In this document: positions 9,716 through 18,812 of the stretch, piece by piece | Layout of the letters: every line of letters begins with the position of its first letter | Position numbering within the stretch: the first letter of the stretch is position 1 | Assembly: GCF_022200785.1 (NCBI RefSeq) | Contig: NZ_CP087585.1 | Coordinates: forward strand, 124,001 to 188,000 | Direction of reading: 5' to 3' | DNA: 64,000 nt | From: Pedobacter mucosus | GTDB taxonomy: Bacteria > Bacteroidota > Bacteroidia > Sphingobacteriales > Sphingobacteriaceae | Made by a program: the position numbers and the translations under genes | The notes under the pieces: generated by a model | Told to the model about the DNA's origin: nothing | Database searches by the model: none | The model's input: the letters and a program-made list of their open reading frames with translations, nothing else

Positions 9716-9759
9716 TTTGTTTATTGTTGTCGAGTATACTATATTTGCGACAACAATAA
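9716..9759 (+). promoter_or_regulatory. Bacteroidota promoter overlapped by a perfect inverted repeat (candidate MarR operator)
   Basis: A -33 element TTTG (9716-9719) and a -7 element TATATTTG (9740-9747, fits TAnnTTTG) are 20 bases apart, which fits the Bacteroidota sigma factor. An inverted repeat with perfect 12-base arms, TTATTGTTGTCG (9721-9732) and CGACAACAATAA (9748-9759), brackets the -7 box. The first bases of the 15-base spacer are themselves a palindrome (AGTATACT, 9733-9740). The ATG of the VOC gene is at 9769. A MarR gene lies one gene downstream, so this is a likely operator for it. The sites are seen directly; binding is an inference. Confidence 0.75.
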
Positions 9760-9768
9760 TTATTTAAC

Positions 9769-10131
9769 ATGAGAAAATTAGAATTTGCTTCTCTTCAGGT
9801 AAGAGATTTAGAGGTTTCGAAAAATTTTTACACAAATAAGCTAGGCTTTGAGGCTTTAGAATCGACAAATCCGGCTGCATGTGTTTTTAAGTATAATGAT
9901 GGTGAAGCAAGCTTTGCAATCAGAAAACCTATTGGCGATTTGGAAGGCAAGGAATTGGGTGTTGGCGCATCCCTTTGGTTTGCAATTGACGGAACTATTG
10001 AAGATCTACAGGCTGATCTTTTGAAAACAGAAGTAGTTTTGTTAGGTCCAATACAGTCAACTCCTTTTGGAAAAATCATTATTGCTAAGGATCCAGATGG
10101 CTATAATATTACTTTTTTACAAGTTAACTAA
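9769..10131 (+). CDS. VOC (glyoxalase/bleomycin resistance) family protein
   Basis: A 120-residue protein of the vicinal oxygen chelate superfamily. It begins with the repeated beta-alpha-beta pattern (LEFASLQVRDLEVSKNFYTNKLGFE) and ends with IIAKDPDGYNITFLQV, which carries the usual C-terminal metal-ligand region. Members bind or convert small molecules such as methylglyoxal adducts, catechols or antibiotics. The metal-ligand His/Glu set is incomplete: the first strand has Ser/Gln rather than His, so it may be a binding protein. It is probably controlled by the MarR regulator 66 bases downstream through the operator at 9716-9759. Confidence 0.82.
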   Translation: MRKLEFASLQVRDLEVSKNFYTNKLGFEALESTNPAACVFKYNDGEASFAIRKPIGDLEGKELGVGASLWFAIDGTIEDLQADLLKTEVVLLGPIQSTPFGKIIIAKDPDGYNITFLQVN

Positions 10132-10197
10132 TGTTATTGTGCTTTGAAATTCAACAGTAAGATTTCGTTTTAATTTCTCAAAAAGTGCTTAATCACC

Positions 10198-10659
10198 ATG
10201 AATAACGATATTGATTTTCAATTTAAAAATCCAGAAGATAGTCCTGGCTACCTTATGGGGCAATTAACGCTGTTATGGCAGCGAAAGCATAAGCGGGTTT
10301 TAGATCCGCTAGACCTTACTCAAACTCAATTTGTGCTTTTAGCAGCGCTTGCATGGTTATCTAAAACAAATGATTGCGTAACCCAAGTTGATATTGCCAA
10401 TCAAGGAAATGCGGATAGAATGATGGTTTCGAAGGTTTTGCGGCTTTTGGAAGAGAAAAAATTTATCATCAGAGCAGCGCACAAAACCGATACACGGGCA
10501 AAGAAAGTGAGTTTGACTACATCGGGAGCATTGGTTTTGCAAAAGGCACTTACCGCAATTGAAAACGCAGATCTCGAATTTTTTTCTAGCTCCTTACTTG
10601 ATATTTCTGCTTTCAACGCTGCTATGGTAAAACTTATTCAGATGAATAAAGGAGCGTAG
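10198..10659 (+). CDS. MarR family transcriptional regulator
   Basis: A 153-residue winged-helix regulator. The core is LDLTQTQFVLLAALAWL, then VTQVDIANQGNADRMMVSKVLRLLEEKKFIIR (recognition helix) and the wing HKTDTRAKKVSLTTSG, which match MarR/SlyA proteins. These act as dimers and bind palindromes of about 16-20 base pairs, usually repressing neighbouring genes until a small phenolic or oxidant ligand arrives. The VOC gene immediately upstream in the same direction, with a perfect inverted repeat over its promoter, is the likely target, which would make the pair autoregulated. Confidence 0.88.
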   Translation: MNNDIDFQFKNPEDSPGYLMGQLTLLWQRKHKRVLDPLDLTQTQFVLLAALAWLSKTNDCVTQVDIANQGNADRMMVSKVLRLLEEKKFIIRAAHKTDTRAKKVSLTTSGALVLQKALTAIENADLEFFSSSLLDISAFNAAMVKLIQMNKGA

Positions 10660-10776
10660 TACAACGCTTCAATTTAATCAAAAAACTATAAAGAAGATCC
10701 ACTAGAACTTTTAATTTTGCGGTATAAACTGGTTAAATTTGGTGTCGCTGATCAGTAAATTAAATGCAACAAAAAA

Positions 10777-11205
10777 ATGAAATTATCTATTAAACCTGAG
10801 AAACTATCACGAGTTTTTAAGAAGCATCATATTTTAGGTCTCCCGTTTTCCGCTTCCTTTAATGAGTTTAGCGCTCCTGATACAGGCGATCCTCATGACC
10901 ATCCTTTTGATTTTATTACTCATATTGTAAATGGTGGTTACACGGAACGCATTTATAAAATTGATGAGTTTGGTAACGTTATAATTACCGATGTTGAACG
11001 CAAAGCTGGCACTTCACATTTTGTTAAAGCAACTGATATCCATCAAATAATTCACTTACCAACTGGCCATTGCGTTACGTTAATGGTTCCACAATCTGGT
11101 CATGTTAGGGCTACTTGCTTTTACCGTTTTATAGAAGGAAAAGCTTATAGCAGACTTTGGAACAAACGTAAATTTATGCCTGTAAGTCACGCAAATACGA
11201 TATAA
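10777..11205 (+). CDS. Cupin-fold protein of unknown role
   Basis: A 142-residue protein that looks like a single cupin barrel. The first motif is seen as DPHDHPFDFITHIVNGGYTE (His-x-His), and the second as HQIIHLPTGHCVTLMV. There is no signal peptide. Such small cupins bind a metal and may be enzymes or sensors. Possible -7 boxes TAATTTTG (10712-10719) and TAAATTTG (10734-10741) precede the start, but without clear -33 partners. It is not in an obvious operon. Function unknown. Confidence 0.7.
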   Translation: MKLSIKPEKLSRVFKKHHILGLPFSASFNEFSAPDTGDPHDHPFDFITHIVNGGYTERIYKIDEFGNVIITDVERKAGTSHFVKATDIHQIIHLPTGHCVTLMVPQSGHVRATCFYRFIEGKAYSRLWNKRKFMPVSHANTI

Positions 11206-11335
11206 TTATAATAGACAACAACTAAAAAAGTTTAGGTGGCTTTAAAGTATTCTACAAATTACATAATAATATCTATCCAATATTTTAGTGTAGAAAAATC
11301 ATTATATTTTGATTGGCTAATTGGAAATCAAGAAA

Positions 11336-11575
11336 TTAATTGGCCTTAATTTTTGGATGGGAATCATTGCCTGATTGGTCAAGGGTATCAACAAGCTCTA
11401 TATCTACTGCTAAAAGTCCAATTTTAGTCATGCAGGTTCGGTAGCTAACCTGATCATTAATTTTTAACGAGATGCCATTTGCTATAATCTGAAACCTAAT
11501 CCTTTGACCATTGCTATCCTTTATAAAACCGATATGCCGGGCTTTATACAAATGTGTTATTTTTCCACGTCTCAT
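11336..11575 (-). CDS. Cold-shock-domain-like small protein
   Basis: A 79-residue protein that begins MRRGKITHLYKARHIGFIKD, which follows the opening pattern of cold-shock domains (G-x-I/V-x-W-F-x-x-x-x-G-F-G-F-I), with the aromatic RNA-binding residues partly replaced. The middle (RIRFQI) matches the second RNA-binding strand. It may bind RNA or single-stranded DNA, or be a diverged member. It lies 56 bases upstream of the receiver gene in the same direction. No function beyond nucleic-acid binding can be assigned. Confidence 0.6.
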   Translation of the reverse strand: MRRGKITHLYKARHIGFIKDSNGQRIRFQIIANGISLKINDQVSYRTCMTKIGLLAVDIELVDTLDQSGNDSHPKIKAN

Positions 11576-11631
11576 GGTTTCTCCTTCCCTATTAAAGATT
11601 CCTGCCCGGAAACATTATTGTCTGGCTTAAG

Positions 11632-11982
11632 TTATTTGCTCACCGTTTCTAGTAAATAATTGAGTTCGAAAGGCTTCGGTATAGCAAGGTCGGCACCATA
11701 TTGATAAGCAGACATCAATTTAGATTCAGTTGCTGCGGAGAGTATAATTACCGGAATTTCTTTGTTTTGTTCATCAGATTTAAGCTGTTGGCATAAGTCT
11801 CTTCCGTCAAATATCCCGAGCTCAATATCCATAAGGATTAGCCCGGGCCTTTGCTGCTTTACTCTAGAGAGCAATTTAACTGGATTACTGACACCTACAC
11901 ATTCAATGCCTTCCATATCTAGCATTAAGCTTAAAATATCGAGATTGGATTTATCATCCTCTACAATCATGACTTTTTTCAT
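11632..11982 (-). CDS. Single-domain response regulator
   Basis: A 116-residue stand-alone receiver domain. It starts MKKVMIVEDDKSN with the acidic pair, has the phospho-acceptor Asp in LILMDIELG, the conserved Ser/Thr in IILSAATES and the Lys in IPKPFELN. There is no output domain, so it acts by protein contact or as a phosphate sink in a phosphorelay. No histidine kinase gene is adjacent, so the partner kinase is encoded elsewhere. A second protein of the same build is encoded at 19406-19804. Confidence 0.88.
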   Translation of the reverse strand: MKKVMIVEDDKSNLDILSLMLDMEGIECVGVSNPVKLLSRVKQQRPGLILMDIELGIFDGRDLCQQLKSDEQNKEIPVIILSAATESKLMSAYQYGADLAIPKPFELNYLLETVSK

Positions 11983-12332
11983 GGCGATAGTTATACTGTT
12001 TAGTCCTTAAGTTGGTTCAAAACTCAAACAATAAGATATGACTAAGTCTGTAATACAGATGATTGGGTAGGTGAGGGTATTGCTTATACTTGAAGGAGGT
12101 TTGTTTCTTCCAGTTAGCATTACCAAGCATTTATAGAAAAGAAGTATAGTTCCAATCCACAATAAATCTCTTTCCTGTAAATCTCCCGCACTGAAACCTA
12201 ACGTTCCTTATTTTTTAGCTTGTTAAGATATTAAGATACCTATTAAATCAAAATTTTTATTATTCGCGGTAAAAATTGCGTATTAATACCACTATTTTAC
12301 GTATAAATTTTGAATTTTATTTGCGTAGTGAG
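11983..12332. other. Intergenic stretch, no gene seen
   Basis: About 350 A+T-rich bases between the receiver gene and corA, both of which are on the minus strand. I see no ORF, RNA gene or convincing hairpin. It should contain the promoter of the receiver gene, but no clear TAnnTTTG box was found. Confidence 0.5.
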
Positions 12333-13286
12333 TTAAAACCACTTTTTGCGCTTAAAATAAAAGTAAGGTAAAATAGCAGCAAAGAGCATCGCGATTAAAG
12401 CAATAAAATAACCATGAAAACTTTTAAGTTCCGGCATATTTTCAAAGTTCATTCCATATATTCCTGCTATAAGCGTAGGAAGTGAAATGCATACGGTAAC
12501 AACAGTCAACATTTTGAAAATATGATTCTGTTCCAGGTCGATCTTATTCGAAACGTTTTCTTTTAGGTCATTTAATCGATCGAAATTAAATTGTATGTAA
12601 TCGGATACTACAGATAAATCACTCAGCTCAGCCTCTATAGTTGCCTTGATATTGTATTTGTGATGCCAAGGGCTTTTTTTGTATAGATTAAAAACCCGGG
12701 TTGTTTCAATCAGTGATTCTTTTAATAAAAGGTTATTAAACTTATAACGTGTAATGAGATCCATTACATCTTTGGAAAACTCTTTTTCGAGTAAAATTTT
12801 GCTGGCTAGCAACTTTACCTTTTTTGTTTCCAGTTCAATAATATCCGCATAATAGTCGGATATGAATTCTATCTGGAACTTTATATAGCTTTCTAAGTTA
12901 GATAGCTGGTCGAGTATAGCAAATTTATGGTCAAAACTTTTATTGAGATAATCGTCTACTTCGTGATTTGAGAAAAGAAAAAGTCCTTGTTGTGTGATTA
13001 GAAAAAATACTGGTGATTCTGAAAGTTCTTTTTCTGTATTATAATATGGAATTGAGATATGCAAAGAGACCTGTTTTTCATCAGCCAAAAAATGCGAACT
13101 AATCTCAATATCCTCAAACCTTGTCAGGATTGAAGTATTTAATTCATATGTTTTTTCGGCCCAGCTTATTTCGACATCGGTATAATCAACAAACTGCATC
13201 ACATAAAATTCCAGATTTTCTGGATCGATGTCATTTACGCTTTTATAGTTGGTAATTTGCTTATCAGTACCTAAAACTTCTATCAT
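12333..13286 (-). CDS. CorA-type divalent metal channel
   Basis: A 317-residue magnesium/cobalt channel of the CorA/MIT superfamily. The long N-terminal cytoplasmic part contains the alpha/beta domain and the long stalk helix (about residues 150-250). The pore signature Y-G-M-N is seen in IAGIYGMNFENMPEL, between two C-terminal transmembrane helices, and the tail is basic (FKRKKWF). The channel works as a pentamer in the inner membrane. A near-consensus -7 box (TATATTTAG) lies upstream on the minus strand. The neighbours do not suggest a specific metal; Mg2+ is the default. Confidence 0.9.
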   Translation of the reverse strand: MIEVLGTDKQITNYKSVNDIDPENLEFYVMQFVDYTDVEISWAEKTYELNTSILTRFEDIEISSHFLADEKQVSLHISIPYYNTEKELSESPVFFLITQQGLFLFSNHEVDDYLNKSFDHKFAILDQLSNLESYIKFQIEFISDYYADIIELETKKVKLLASKILLEKEFSKDVMDLITRYKFNNLLLKESLIETTRVFNLYKKSPWHHKYNIKATIEAELSDLSVVSDYIQFNFDRLNDLKENVSNKIDLEQNHIFKMLTVVTVCISLPTLIAGIYGMNFENMPELKSFHGYFIALIAMLFAAILPYFYFKRKKWF

Positions 13287-13419
13287 AGCAACAAGATTTG
13301 GGTCTAAATATAGATGATATCATTATACTATGTGGTAATTTAGGTTGGTAAAAATTCAAATGGAAAATATTTTATTTCGCTTAGCTACAATCACAACAAC
13401 ATAAATTAAAATTTGTTAA

Positions 13420-13448
13420 AAACAGGGGAATAGCACATTCCCCTGTTT
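13420..13448 (-). terminator. Intrinsic terminator of the DUF4625/TonB receptor run
   Basis: A perfect 12-base-pair hairpin (13420-13431 with 13437-13448, loop AGCAC). Read on the minus strand it is followed by a T-rich stretch. It lies 23 bases after the stop codon of the lipoprotein gene at 13472, so it ends that transcript. Confidence 0.8.
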
Positions 13449-13471
13449 AATTATTTTAAGGTATGATGTAA

Positions 13472-14314
13472 TTAATTATAATCAATCACAATGGGTATAC
13501 TTTTATAAATGCTGATGCCATATCCTTTGTTTTCATACAACATAACAAAATTGTACTTTCCTGATTCCCAGCTTTTTTCTCCTTTGATGGGCGATCCATT
13601 CATATCCGTTTCCGCACCAACGGCTATGGTGTTATACATACCAAAGCCAGGCTCAATGCTTGTTACAGATTTACCGAACGAAATCGCTTTTTCTAAATTA
13701 ATGCTACTCACGGTTTCTGGATTATGCTTTGCGGTTTCTTTAATCAAAACAGCGGTTAATGATCCTTCTCCTTTTACATCGTTTACACTAAAATAGGCGG
13801 TAATAAATGCTCCTTTTTTAAATACCTGATTTTCCTTAGGTGTGGCCTTATTAAAAGTGAAAGTTGGATTAAAAGCAAGGTCAGCCTTTGCTATAATGTT
13901 AAAGTCTTCTTTAATTTCCAACTTAGTGCCATTTATATCAGTTACAATCAGAAAAAAATCATATTTACCCTTTGGAGCATCTAGCGGAATGGTAAAATGT
14001 TTATGAACGGTTGTATTCTTGGCGCCTTTATAACTTTCCCAAAGGAGTTCAAACTTCCATGATGCAGCATAAGTTTCTGTGCTTTTCTGGCTGATTACCA
14101 CTTTAACATTTTCAATTTGATTACCAGCAATAATGTCTGCATTAAGGTGGAAGTCTGCACCTATAATTCCCCGTTTATTATTTCCTGTTCCTATTTCGAT
14201 GTTAGAAGCAGTTGGTTTTTGAAGTTCAGGCTCTTGAGATCCATCTTTTTTACAGGCCGCAAAAAGAACGGTAATCAACATAAAAAGATAAAGCAGGACA
14301 AAGTTTTTTTTCAT
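13472..14314 (-). CDS. DUF4625-type lipoprotein
   Basis: A 280-residue lipoprotein: the signal ends with the lipobox FAAC followed by KKD, the usual Bacteroidota export pattern. The mature protein has two repeated immunoglobulin-like segments (for example DAPKGKYDFFLIVTDINGTKLEI) of the DUF4625 kind. The family has no known activity but is often found beside metal-type TonB receptors. It is the last gene of a minus-strand run with a propeller lipoprotein, another DUF4625 protein and a receptor, and is followed by a strong terminator. Confidence 0.78.
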   Translation of the reverse strand: MKKNFVLLYLFMLITVLFAACKKDGSQEPELQKPTASNIEIGTGNNKRGIIGADFHLNADIIAGNQIENVKVVISQKSTETYAASWKFELLWESYKGAKNTTVHKHFTIPLDAPKGKYDFFLIVTDINGTKLEIKEDFNIIAKADLAFNPTFTFNKATPKENQVFKKGAFITAYFSVNDVKGEGSLTAVLIKETAKHNPETVSSINLEKAISFGKSVTSIEPGFGMYNTIAVGAETDMNGSPIKGEKSWESGKYNFVMLYENKGYGISIYKSIPIVIDYN

Positions 14315-14380
14315 TATAAATTGATTTTAAATTTGAACAAAATTTCGTTTTACTATTTAATCCGTTTTCCGCTGCGGTAT

Positions 14381-15625
14381 TTAGTCTCCGTGACCAGCGC
14401 TAGTTTCAAAACCTAATAAGGTGAGCCTTACCGGTCTTGATGATACTTTATGTTTGATTACTTTACTAAAATCAGTAAGACTTATCTGTTGTATTTCGCC
14501 TGTTGTAGGAGTGGCCAAATAGGCGTATCGATCAGTTGCCTCAAGTACTGGTTTATACGTATCGGCAGTATTAACGGCTCCAATTATACTTCCTTCTTTT
14601 TTCAAAGCGCCAGTTAAAAGATCATAAATTCTTAATCTACCGTCGAATGTTAAAACCAGCAAATTTTTTCCTGCATAGTCAACTTTACATTGGAAAGCAT
14701 CAATACCTGCATAAATGGGCGTTATTTTGTTGGTGATCACATCAATCATATACGCTCCCTTTGTAGCAACATAGCCAATAAACTTTTTAGCCGATGCGGC
14801 ATAGTAAATACTTCCTAAACGAAAAGCGCCAAAACCATCCGGATTAGGAATTAGGCGTTGTTCGCCAGAAGCATTCACAACCAATACGCCTCCGGTAGTT
14901 GCACTGGCAGAGGTGAAAGCACCAAAAATAGCGACATTTCCATCTGAAGCATTTCCATGAATATTGCCTACTTCTAAATTAGAAGCATGTAATATACTGC
15001 CTGTTTTGTTGATAACCTGTACTCGATTAGGTGAAGCGCCGGCTGTTTGAGCTACTGTAACGGCATATGTTCCGTTTGAAAATTGTGCCATTGCACCGTG
15101 ATGAGGCAACAAACCAGCGTTGATTACACCAAACTTTGCGTTCGCGGTGCCAAAATCCGAATCGTTTGCTATACTTAGGGTTCCATCACCATCGTTAAAA
15201 ATAAGTGATTCTGTTCCTTTACTTTTAAAATGTGTTGGTTTTAATCCTGTTGCTGTAGCAGTTGTCCATTGTGCTATTCGATCTACGTCAACATGGTCAC
15301 CATGTGATAATAAACCACTATCAAACACCTCTACAAGGTTTTGAGCAGGATAAAGCACAGCTGCATACCGACCAGAAGCGGTGCCATAAAGATTAGCCAA
15401 TGGATATTTTCCTGCAAATGCTTTTACGGTTCCAGTAAATGGATCCAATAGATTTAGCTGGTTGCTCAACTCGTCGCTCACCATTACACGTACATATTTG
15501 TACTCTTTTGCTGCCTCTACAGGTACTTCTGGATCGATGATGTTATTGTCTTTTTTACAAGCTGTAAATGCAGCTGCGATAATAAGGAACGCTCCTAATT
15601 TTTTAAGGTTTTTTTTAGTGTTCAT
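14381..15625 (-). CDS. Beta-propeller lipoprotein resembling the zinc chaperone AztD
   Basis: A 414-residue lipoprotein (lipobox FTAC). The mature part shows repeating strand patterns of a propeller (for example YAVTVAQTAG, YLATPTTGEI) and several histidine clusters: SHGDHVDVD, LLPHHGAM, NIHGNA and a C-terminal SAGHGD. This build matches the periplasmic zinc metallochaperone AztD. The metal-binding role is inferred from the histidines and the receptor gene in the same run. It could also bind copper or another substrate. Confidence 0.62.
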   Translation of the reverse strand: MNTKKNLKKLGAFLIIAAAFTACKKDNNIIDPEVPVEAAKEYKYVRVMVSDELSNQLNLLDPFTGTVKAFAGKYPLANLYGTASGRYAAVLYPAQNLVEVFDSGLLSHGDHVDVDRIAQWTTATATGLKPTHFKSKGTESLIFNDGDGTLSIANDSDFGTANAKFGVINAGLLPHHGAMAQFSNGTYAVTVAQTAGASPNRVQVINKTGSILHASNLEVGNIHGNASDGNVAIFGAFTSASATTGGVLVVNASGEQRLIPNPDGFGAFRLGSIYYAASAKKFIGYVATKGAYMIDVITNKITPIYAGIDAFQCKVDYAGKNLLVLTFDGRLRIYDLLTGALKKEGSIIGAVNTADTYKPVLEATDRYAYLATPTTGEIQQISLTDFSKVIKHKVSSRPVRLTLLGFETSAGHGD

Positions 15626-15710
15626 AATTTTGACTTACTGTTTTAGATAATAAATGTTAAGGGGGATGGAAATTATTTTTGAATAATGAAATTCTATTTA
15701 AGGAATAGCT

Positions 15711-16184
15711 TTAGATAATTTTAATACTCAAACCTTTGATGGTTTGCCAGCCTTCTTTATCTGTTAGGCGGATTAAGAAATGATAATCACCAAGATCAAC
15801 ATCAGCTGGAACCGTAATTTTTTGGTCTATTTCAAATTTTCCAAGTCCGGCAGGAATGGGATAGCTTTGTATTAATAGAAACGGTTTTAATGGTGTCTTT
15901 ACCGATCCCATGTCACATCCTGCTACTTCGGTACTATGAGAATGGTGGTCAAAATTGTGGTGAATATCTACGCTGACAGATCCCAACGCGGTATTATCGC
16001 TCAGCAAAGCCCGAAAGGAAAAACTTTCTCCACGCTTAATCACGCTGCATTGTTTAGGGAAAGCGGTTGTAGCAGTAACATCAATAACAGGATACTCGGT
16101 GTCGATTGCTGCCTGTTCATCCTTTTTACAGGAGCCGGCAAATAGTATGGCAATCAGACTAAAACAAATTAATGGCTTTTTCAT
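15711..16184 (-). CDS. DUF4625-type lipoprotein, short
   Basis: A 157-residue lipoprotein with the lipobox AGSC followed by KKD. The mature domain has a His-rich stretch (HHNFDHHSHSTE) and the DUF4625 ending (VDLGDYHFLIRLTDKEGW). It is related to the longer protein at 13472-14314. The histidines would suit metal binding on the outer-membrane surface or in the periplasm. It lies between the receptor and the propeller genes in the same direction, with gaps of 32 and 85 bases, so it is probably co-transcribed with them. Confidence 0.78.
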   Translation of the reverse strand: MKKPLICFSLIAILFAGSCKKDEQAAIDTEYPVIDVTATTAFPKQCSVIKRGESFSFRALLSDNTALGSVSVDIHHNFDHHSHSTEVAGCDMGSVKTPLKPFLLIQSYPIPAGLGKFEIDQKITVPADVDLGDYHFLIRLTDKEGWQTIKGLSIKII

Positions 16185-16216
16185 GTGGTAGTATTTAATT
16201 TATATTAATAGTGGAT

Positions 16217-18634
16217 TTACTTTTTAACTGTTATTTGCCTCGCAAAGGGTATTTTAAGCGAGATGATTATATTTCTACCGGCTTCAGGTAATTCTATCAA
16301 ACGGTAAAAACTGGTGTGGTTTAGGTATTTTGTGTTGAGCAGGTTTTGTGCCTGGAGACTAATTATGATGGAATGCCCATAAAGCTGAATTTTAGAACCT
16401 GCCTGCAGATTAATCACCTGATAACCTGGGGTTTTCTTTTCTGGTGGTACAATATTGTTTTGTGTGGCAGTCAGGCGGTAGTCAATAGAAAAATAACTTT
16501 CTTTTAATTTGCCTTTAGTATTTGGAGACCAGGTAAGGTTGATTAGCGCCGATGCTGGAGGGGAGAAAGGCAATGTATAGCCCTTTTTATCTCCTGATAG
16601 CTGTTTTGCGTACAGGTATTCGCCTAATATTTCCGTGCTAAAATGTTTAAAAAATTGATATTTTAATTGCAGTTCGCCACCATAACGCAGTACTTTACTT
16701 TGCGCATATTCGAATACTTGATTGCCAGCGCCATAGAAATAATCATGTTCAGCAGTTGGATTTAGGTAAATATAATTGGAGAAGTAATTGTAAAAAGGAC
16801 TGAGCTGAACTGACCACCGCTCATTGCTCCATGCAAGGCTTAAATCTGCCTGATAAGATTGCTCAGGAGATAATTCGGCATTACCGCGTTCATAACTAAA
16901 ATAATGATAGTTAACCCCGTTTGCCGCCAGCTCTTTTGCAATGGGCATTCGAAAACTTTTTCCAAGGTTTGCCTTTAAGCTGAAACCGCCATCAGGATTA
17001 TAATTTATACCCGCCGACCAAACCAAACTATTAAAAGTACGACTCAAATCACCAGACCTTGTCAACCTTTCGCTTACCGTTACATTGTTGTTTGTTGTGG
17101 CAGAATTAAACCAATCTTGATAACTGAACATCTTGATGTATCCGTAGTCATAACGGATTGCAGCATGTAATAAAATTTCATCATTCAGCTTAAACTTATC
17201 ATATGCAAAAGCCCCTAACGCCAGCTGATTAAAAGCGGGAACTAAAAAACTCCAGCCAAAAATGCCATTATTTTGCTGCTCCAAATTGGCGCCAAACTTT
17301 AGCGAATGGTTGCCCAAATCAATGTTATCACGTAGGTTAGCGCTATAAACCCGCTTGTCAAACTCTCTTTCCAAATCAATGGGAATATTCAATTCGGCTG
17401 GGTAAACCGGCGGCATATAGCCATGGTTTACATACTGATTAAATTCTTGTCTGAAATTATGCTGATAGCCCAATTCCAGTTCAATTCGATGTGAAGCAAG
17501 TTGATATTCGCTATGATTAATTAGTTTCAGGTGATTTACTTTTTGATTAGGCATTAGAATATCCCGATCGGAGCGGTCATGCAAAGTTTCGTCTACCCTT
17601 CGAGGTTCTAAGCCATGCGCATTTGCAAAGAATCCGCTCCTGCTGTAAACGTTACTGAGGTAGAATATTGATCTAAAATGATCATTTACATAGCCCGTAT
17701 TAAGGTGTAAACCAGTTTCATTTCCGGCGGTATTGCGTAATTGGTTACGGTGTAGATTTACTGCATAATCGTATACAAATACCTTATCTGTTGGCACACG
17801 GTAATCTCCATAATCCTGAAAAGTTGCACGGGCATCGAAAAACCAATGCTGTTTTCTTCCATAAAGATTAGCTGAAGTTCCATATAAATTATTGTTAGTT
17901 TTTCCAATCAGGTCTATCGATCCGCCCAAGGTATTGGGTGCAGGTAAAGGGGTTGGCTTAATGTCAATAGCTCCGCCAATGGCATCTGATCCATAAACAA
18001 AAGAAGCCGCTCCTTTAATCAGTTCTACTTCTCCAACCGCAAACTGGTCGATCTCCAAACCATGATCAGCACCCCATTGCTGGCCCTCGTGTTTAATCCC
18101 TTTGTCTACAACTACTACACGATTGAAGCCTAAACCACGAATTAATGGTTTGGATTGACCTGAGCCAATACCAATTGTTTTAATTCCTGGTAAGCGTTCC
18201 AAGGTTTTCATCAAGCTACCACCCAGATTTCTCTGGATAAAAGCTGGCGTAATTACCTCCACATTTAGCGATTCATTTTGCTTACGCTGATCAATATGTT
18301 TATCCCTAATGATTACTTCTTCCAGCTGATGCTGAGCCAAATGCATGGTAAGTGGTAAATGAATTAACTGAGATTGAATATTTAGCTCAACAGAAATTCC
18401 ATTATATCCAACTAAATCAGCTTTTAATTGATAGGTCGCTTTGGGAATATCATTCAGTATAAAATTTCCGTTAGCATCTGTAACACATTGTTTATCAGTA
18501 GGTAAAAGCTTAACAACAATGCCTTTAAGTGGCTTTGAATTTATATCGGTAATGATGCCGGTTACATGTAAATCTTGTGCTTGCACCTTTATTGCGGCAA
18601 GCAGAAACAGCAAAACAATAAGAATGTTCTTCAA
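16217..18634 (-). CDS. TonB-dependent receptor with carboxypeptidase-like N-terminal domain (metal-type)
   Basis: An 805-residue outer-membrane receptor. The signal peptide ends at KVQAQ (residue 20). Residues about 21-110 are the carboxypeptidase-regulatory-like domain, and the plug follows (about 115-235, with PGIKTIGIGSGQSKPLIRGL and a G-A-I-D-I-K-P motif). The remainder is a barrel. The surface loops hold His-rich stretches. The operon partners are two DUF4625 lipoproteins and a propeller with His clusters. I infer uptake of a metal, probably zinc or copper, in the manner of ZnuD; the ligand is not shown by sequence alone. Confidence 0.86.
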   Translation of the reverse strand: MKNILIVLLFLLAAIKVQAQDLHVTGIITDINSKPLKGIVVKLLPTDKQCVTDANGNFILNDIPKATYQLKADLVGYNGISVELNIQSQLIHLPLTMHLAQHQLEEVIIRDKHIDQRKQNESLNVEVITPAFIQRNLGGSLMKTLERLPGIKTIGIGSGQSKPLIRGLGFNRVVVVDKGIKHEGQQWGADHGLEIDQFAVGEVELIKGAASFVYGSDAIGGAIDIKPTPLPAPNTLGGSIDLIGKTNNNLYGTSANLYGRKQHWFFDARATFQDYGDYRVPTDKVFVYDYAVNLHRNQLRNTAGNETGLHLNTGYVNDHFRSIFYLSNVYSRSGFFANAHGLEPRRVDETLHDRSDRDILMPNQKVNHLKLINHSEYQLASHRIELELGYQHNFRQEFNQYVNHGYMPPVYPAELNIPIDLEREFDKRVYSANLRDNIDLGNHSLKFGANLEQQNNGIFGWSFLVPAFNQLALGAFAYDKFKLNDEILLHAAIRYDYGYIKMFSYQDWFNSATTNNNVTVSERLTRSGDLSRTFNSLVWSAGINYNPDGGFSLKANLGKSFRMPIAKELAANGVNYHYFSYERGNAELSPEQSYQADLSLAWSNERWSVQLSPFYNYFSNYIYLNPTAEHDYFYGAGNQVFEYAQSKVLRYGGELQLKYQFFKHFSTEILGEYLYAKQLSGDKKGYTLPFSPPASALINLTWSPNTKGKLKESYFSIDYRLTATQNNIVPPEKKTPGYQVINLQAGSKIQLYGHSIIISLQAQNLLNTKYLNHTSFYRLIELPEAGRNIIISLKIPFARQITVKK

Positions 18635-18709
18635 TTTATATGAAGGTTATAATGCTTGGAGTTGGCGAAAGCAGTAGAAATTTCTTAAACAAGGCGTTCT
18701 ATTGCGAAG

Positions 18710-18720
18710 GCAAACTTTGC
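18710..18720. promoter_or_regulatory. Short palindrome upstream of the metal-type receptor (possible regulator site)
   Basis: GCAAACTTTGC is an 11-base palindrome (arms GCAAA and TTTGC) lying 76 bases upstream of the receptor start, between it and the small Cys/His membrane protein. It could be part of a Zur- or Fur-like operator, but it is short and no second copy was found. Weak call. Confidence 0.25.
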
Positions 18721-18812
18721 ATATTTTAAAAAAAGAAAAAATTAAGATTAGATGCTTCAGCGCCAGTTAGGCGACAAAATAGCATCAAGAAGCATCGCTG
18801 AAAAAAGCTTGC

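Noticed and set aside
13509..15650. Several plus-strand ORFs within the lipoprotein genes
   Set aside because: They run opposite to genes with clear signal peptides and families, so they are shadows.
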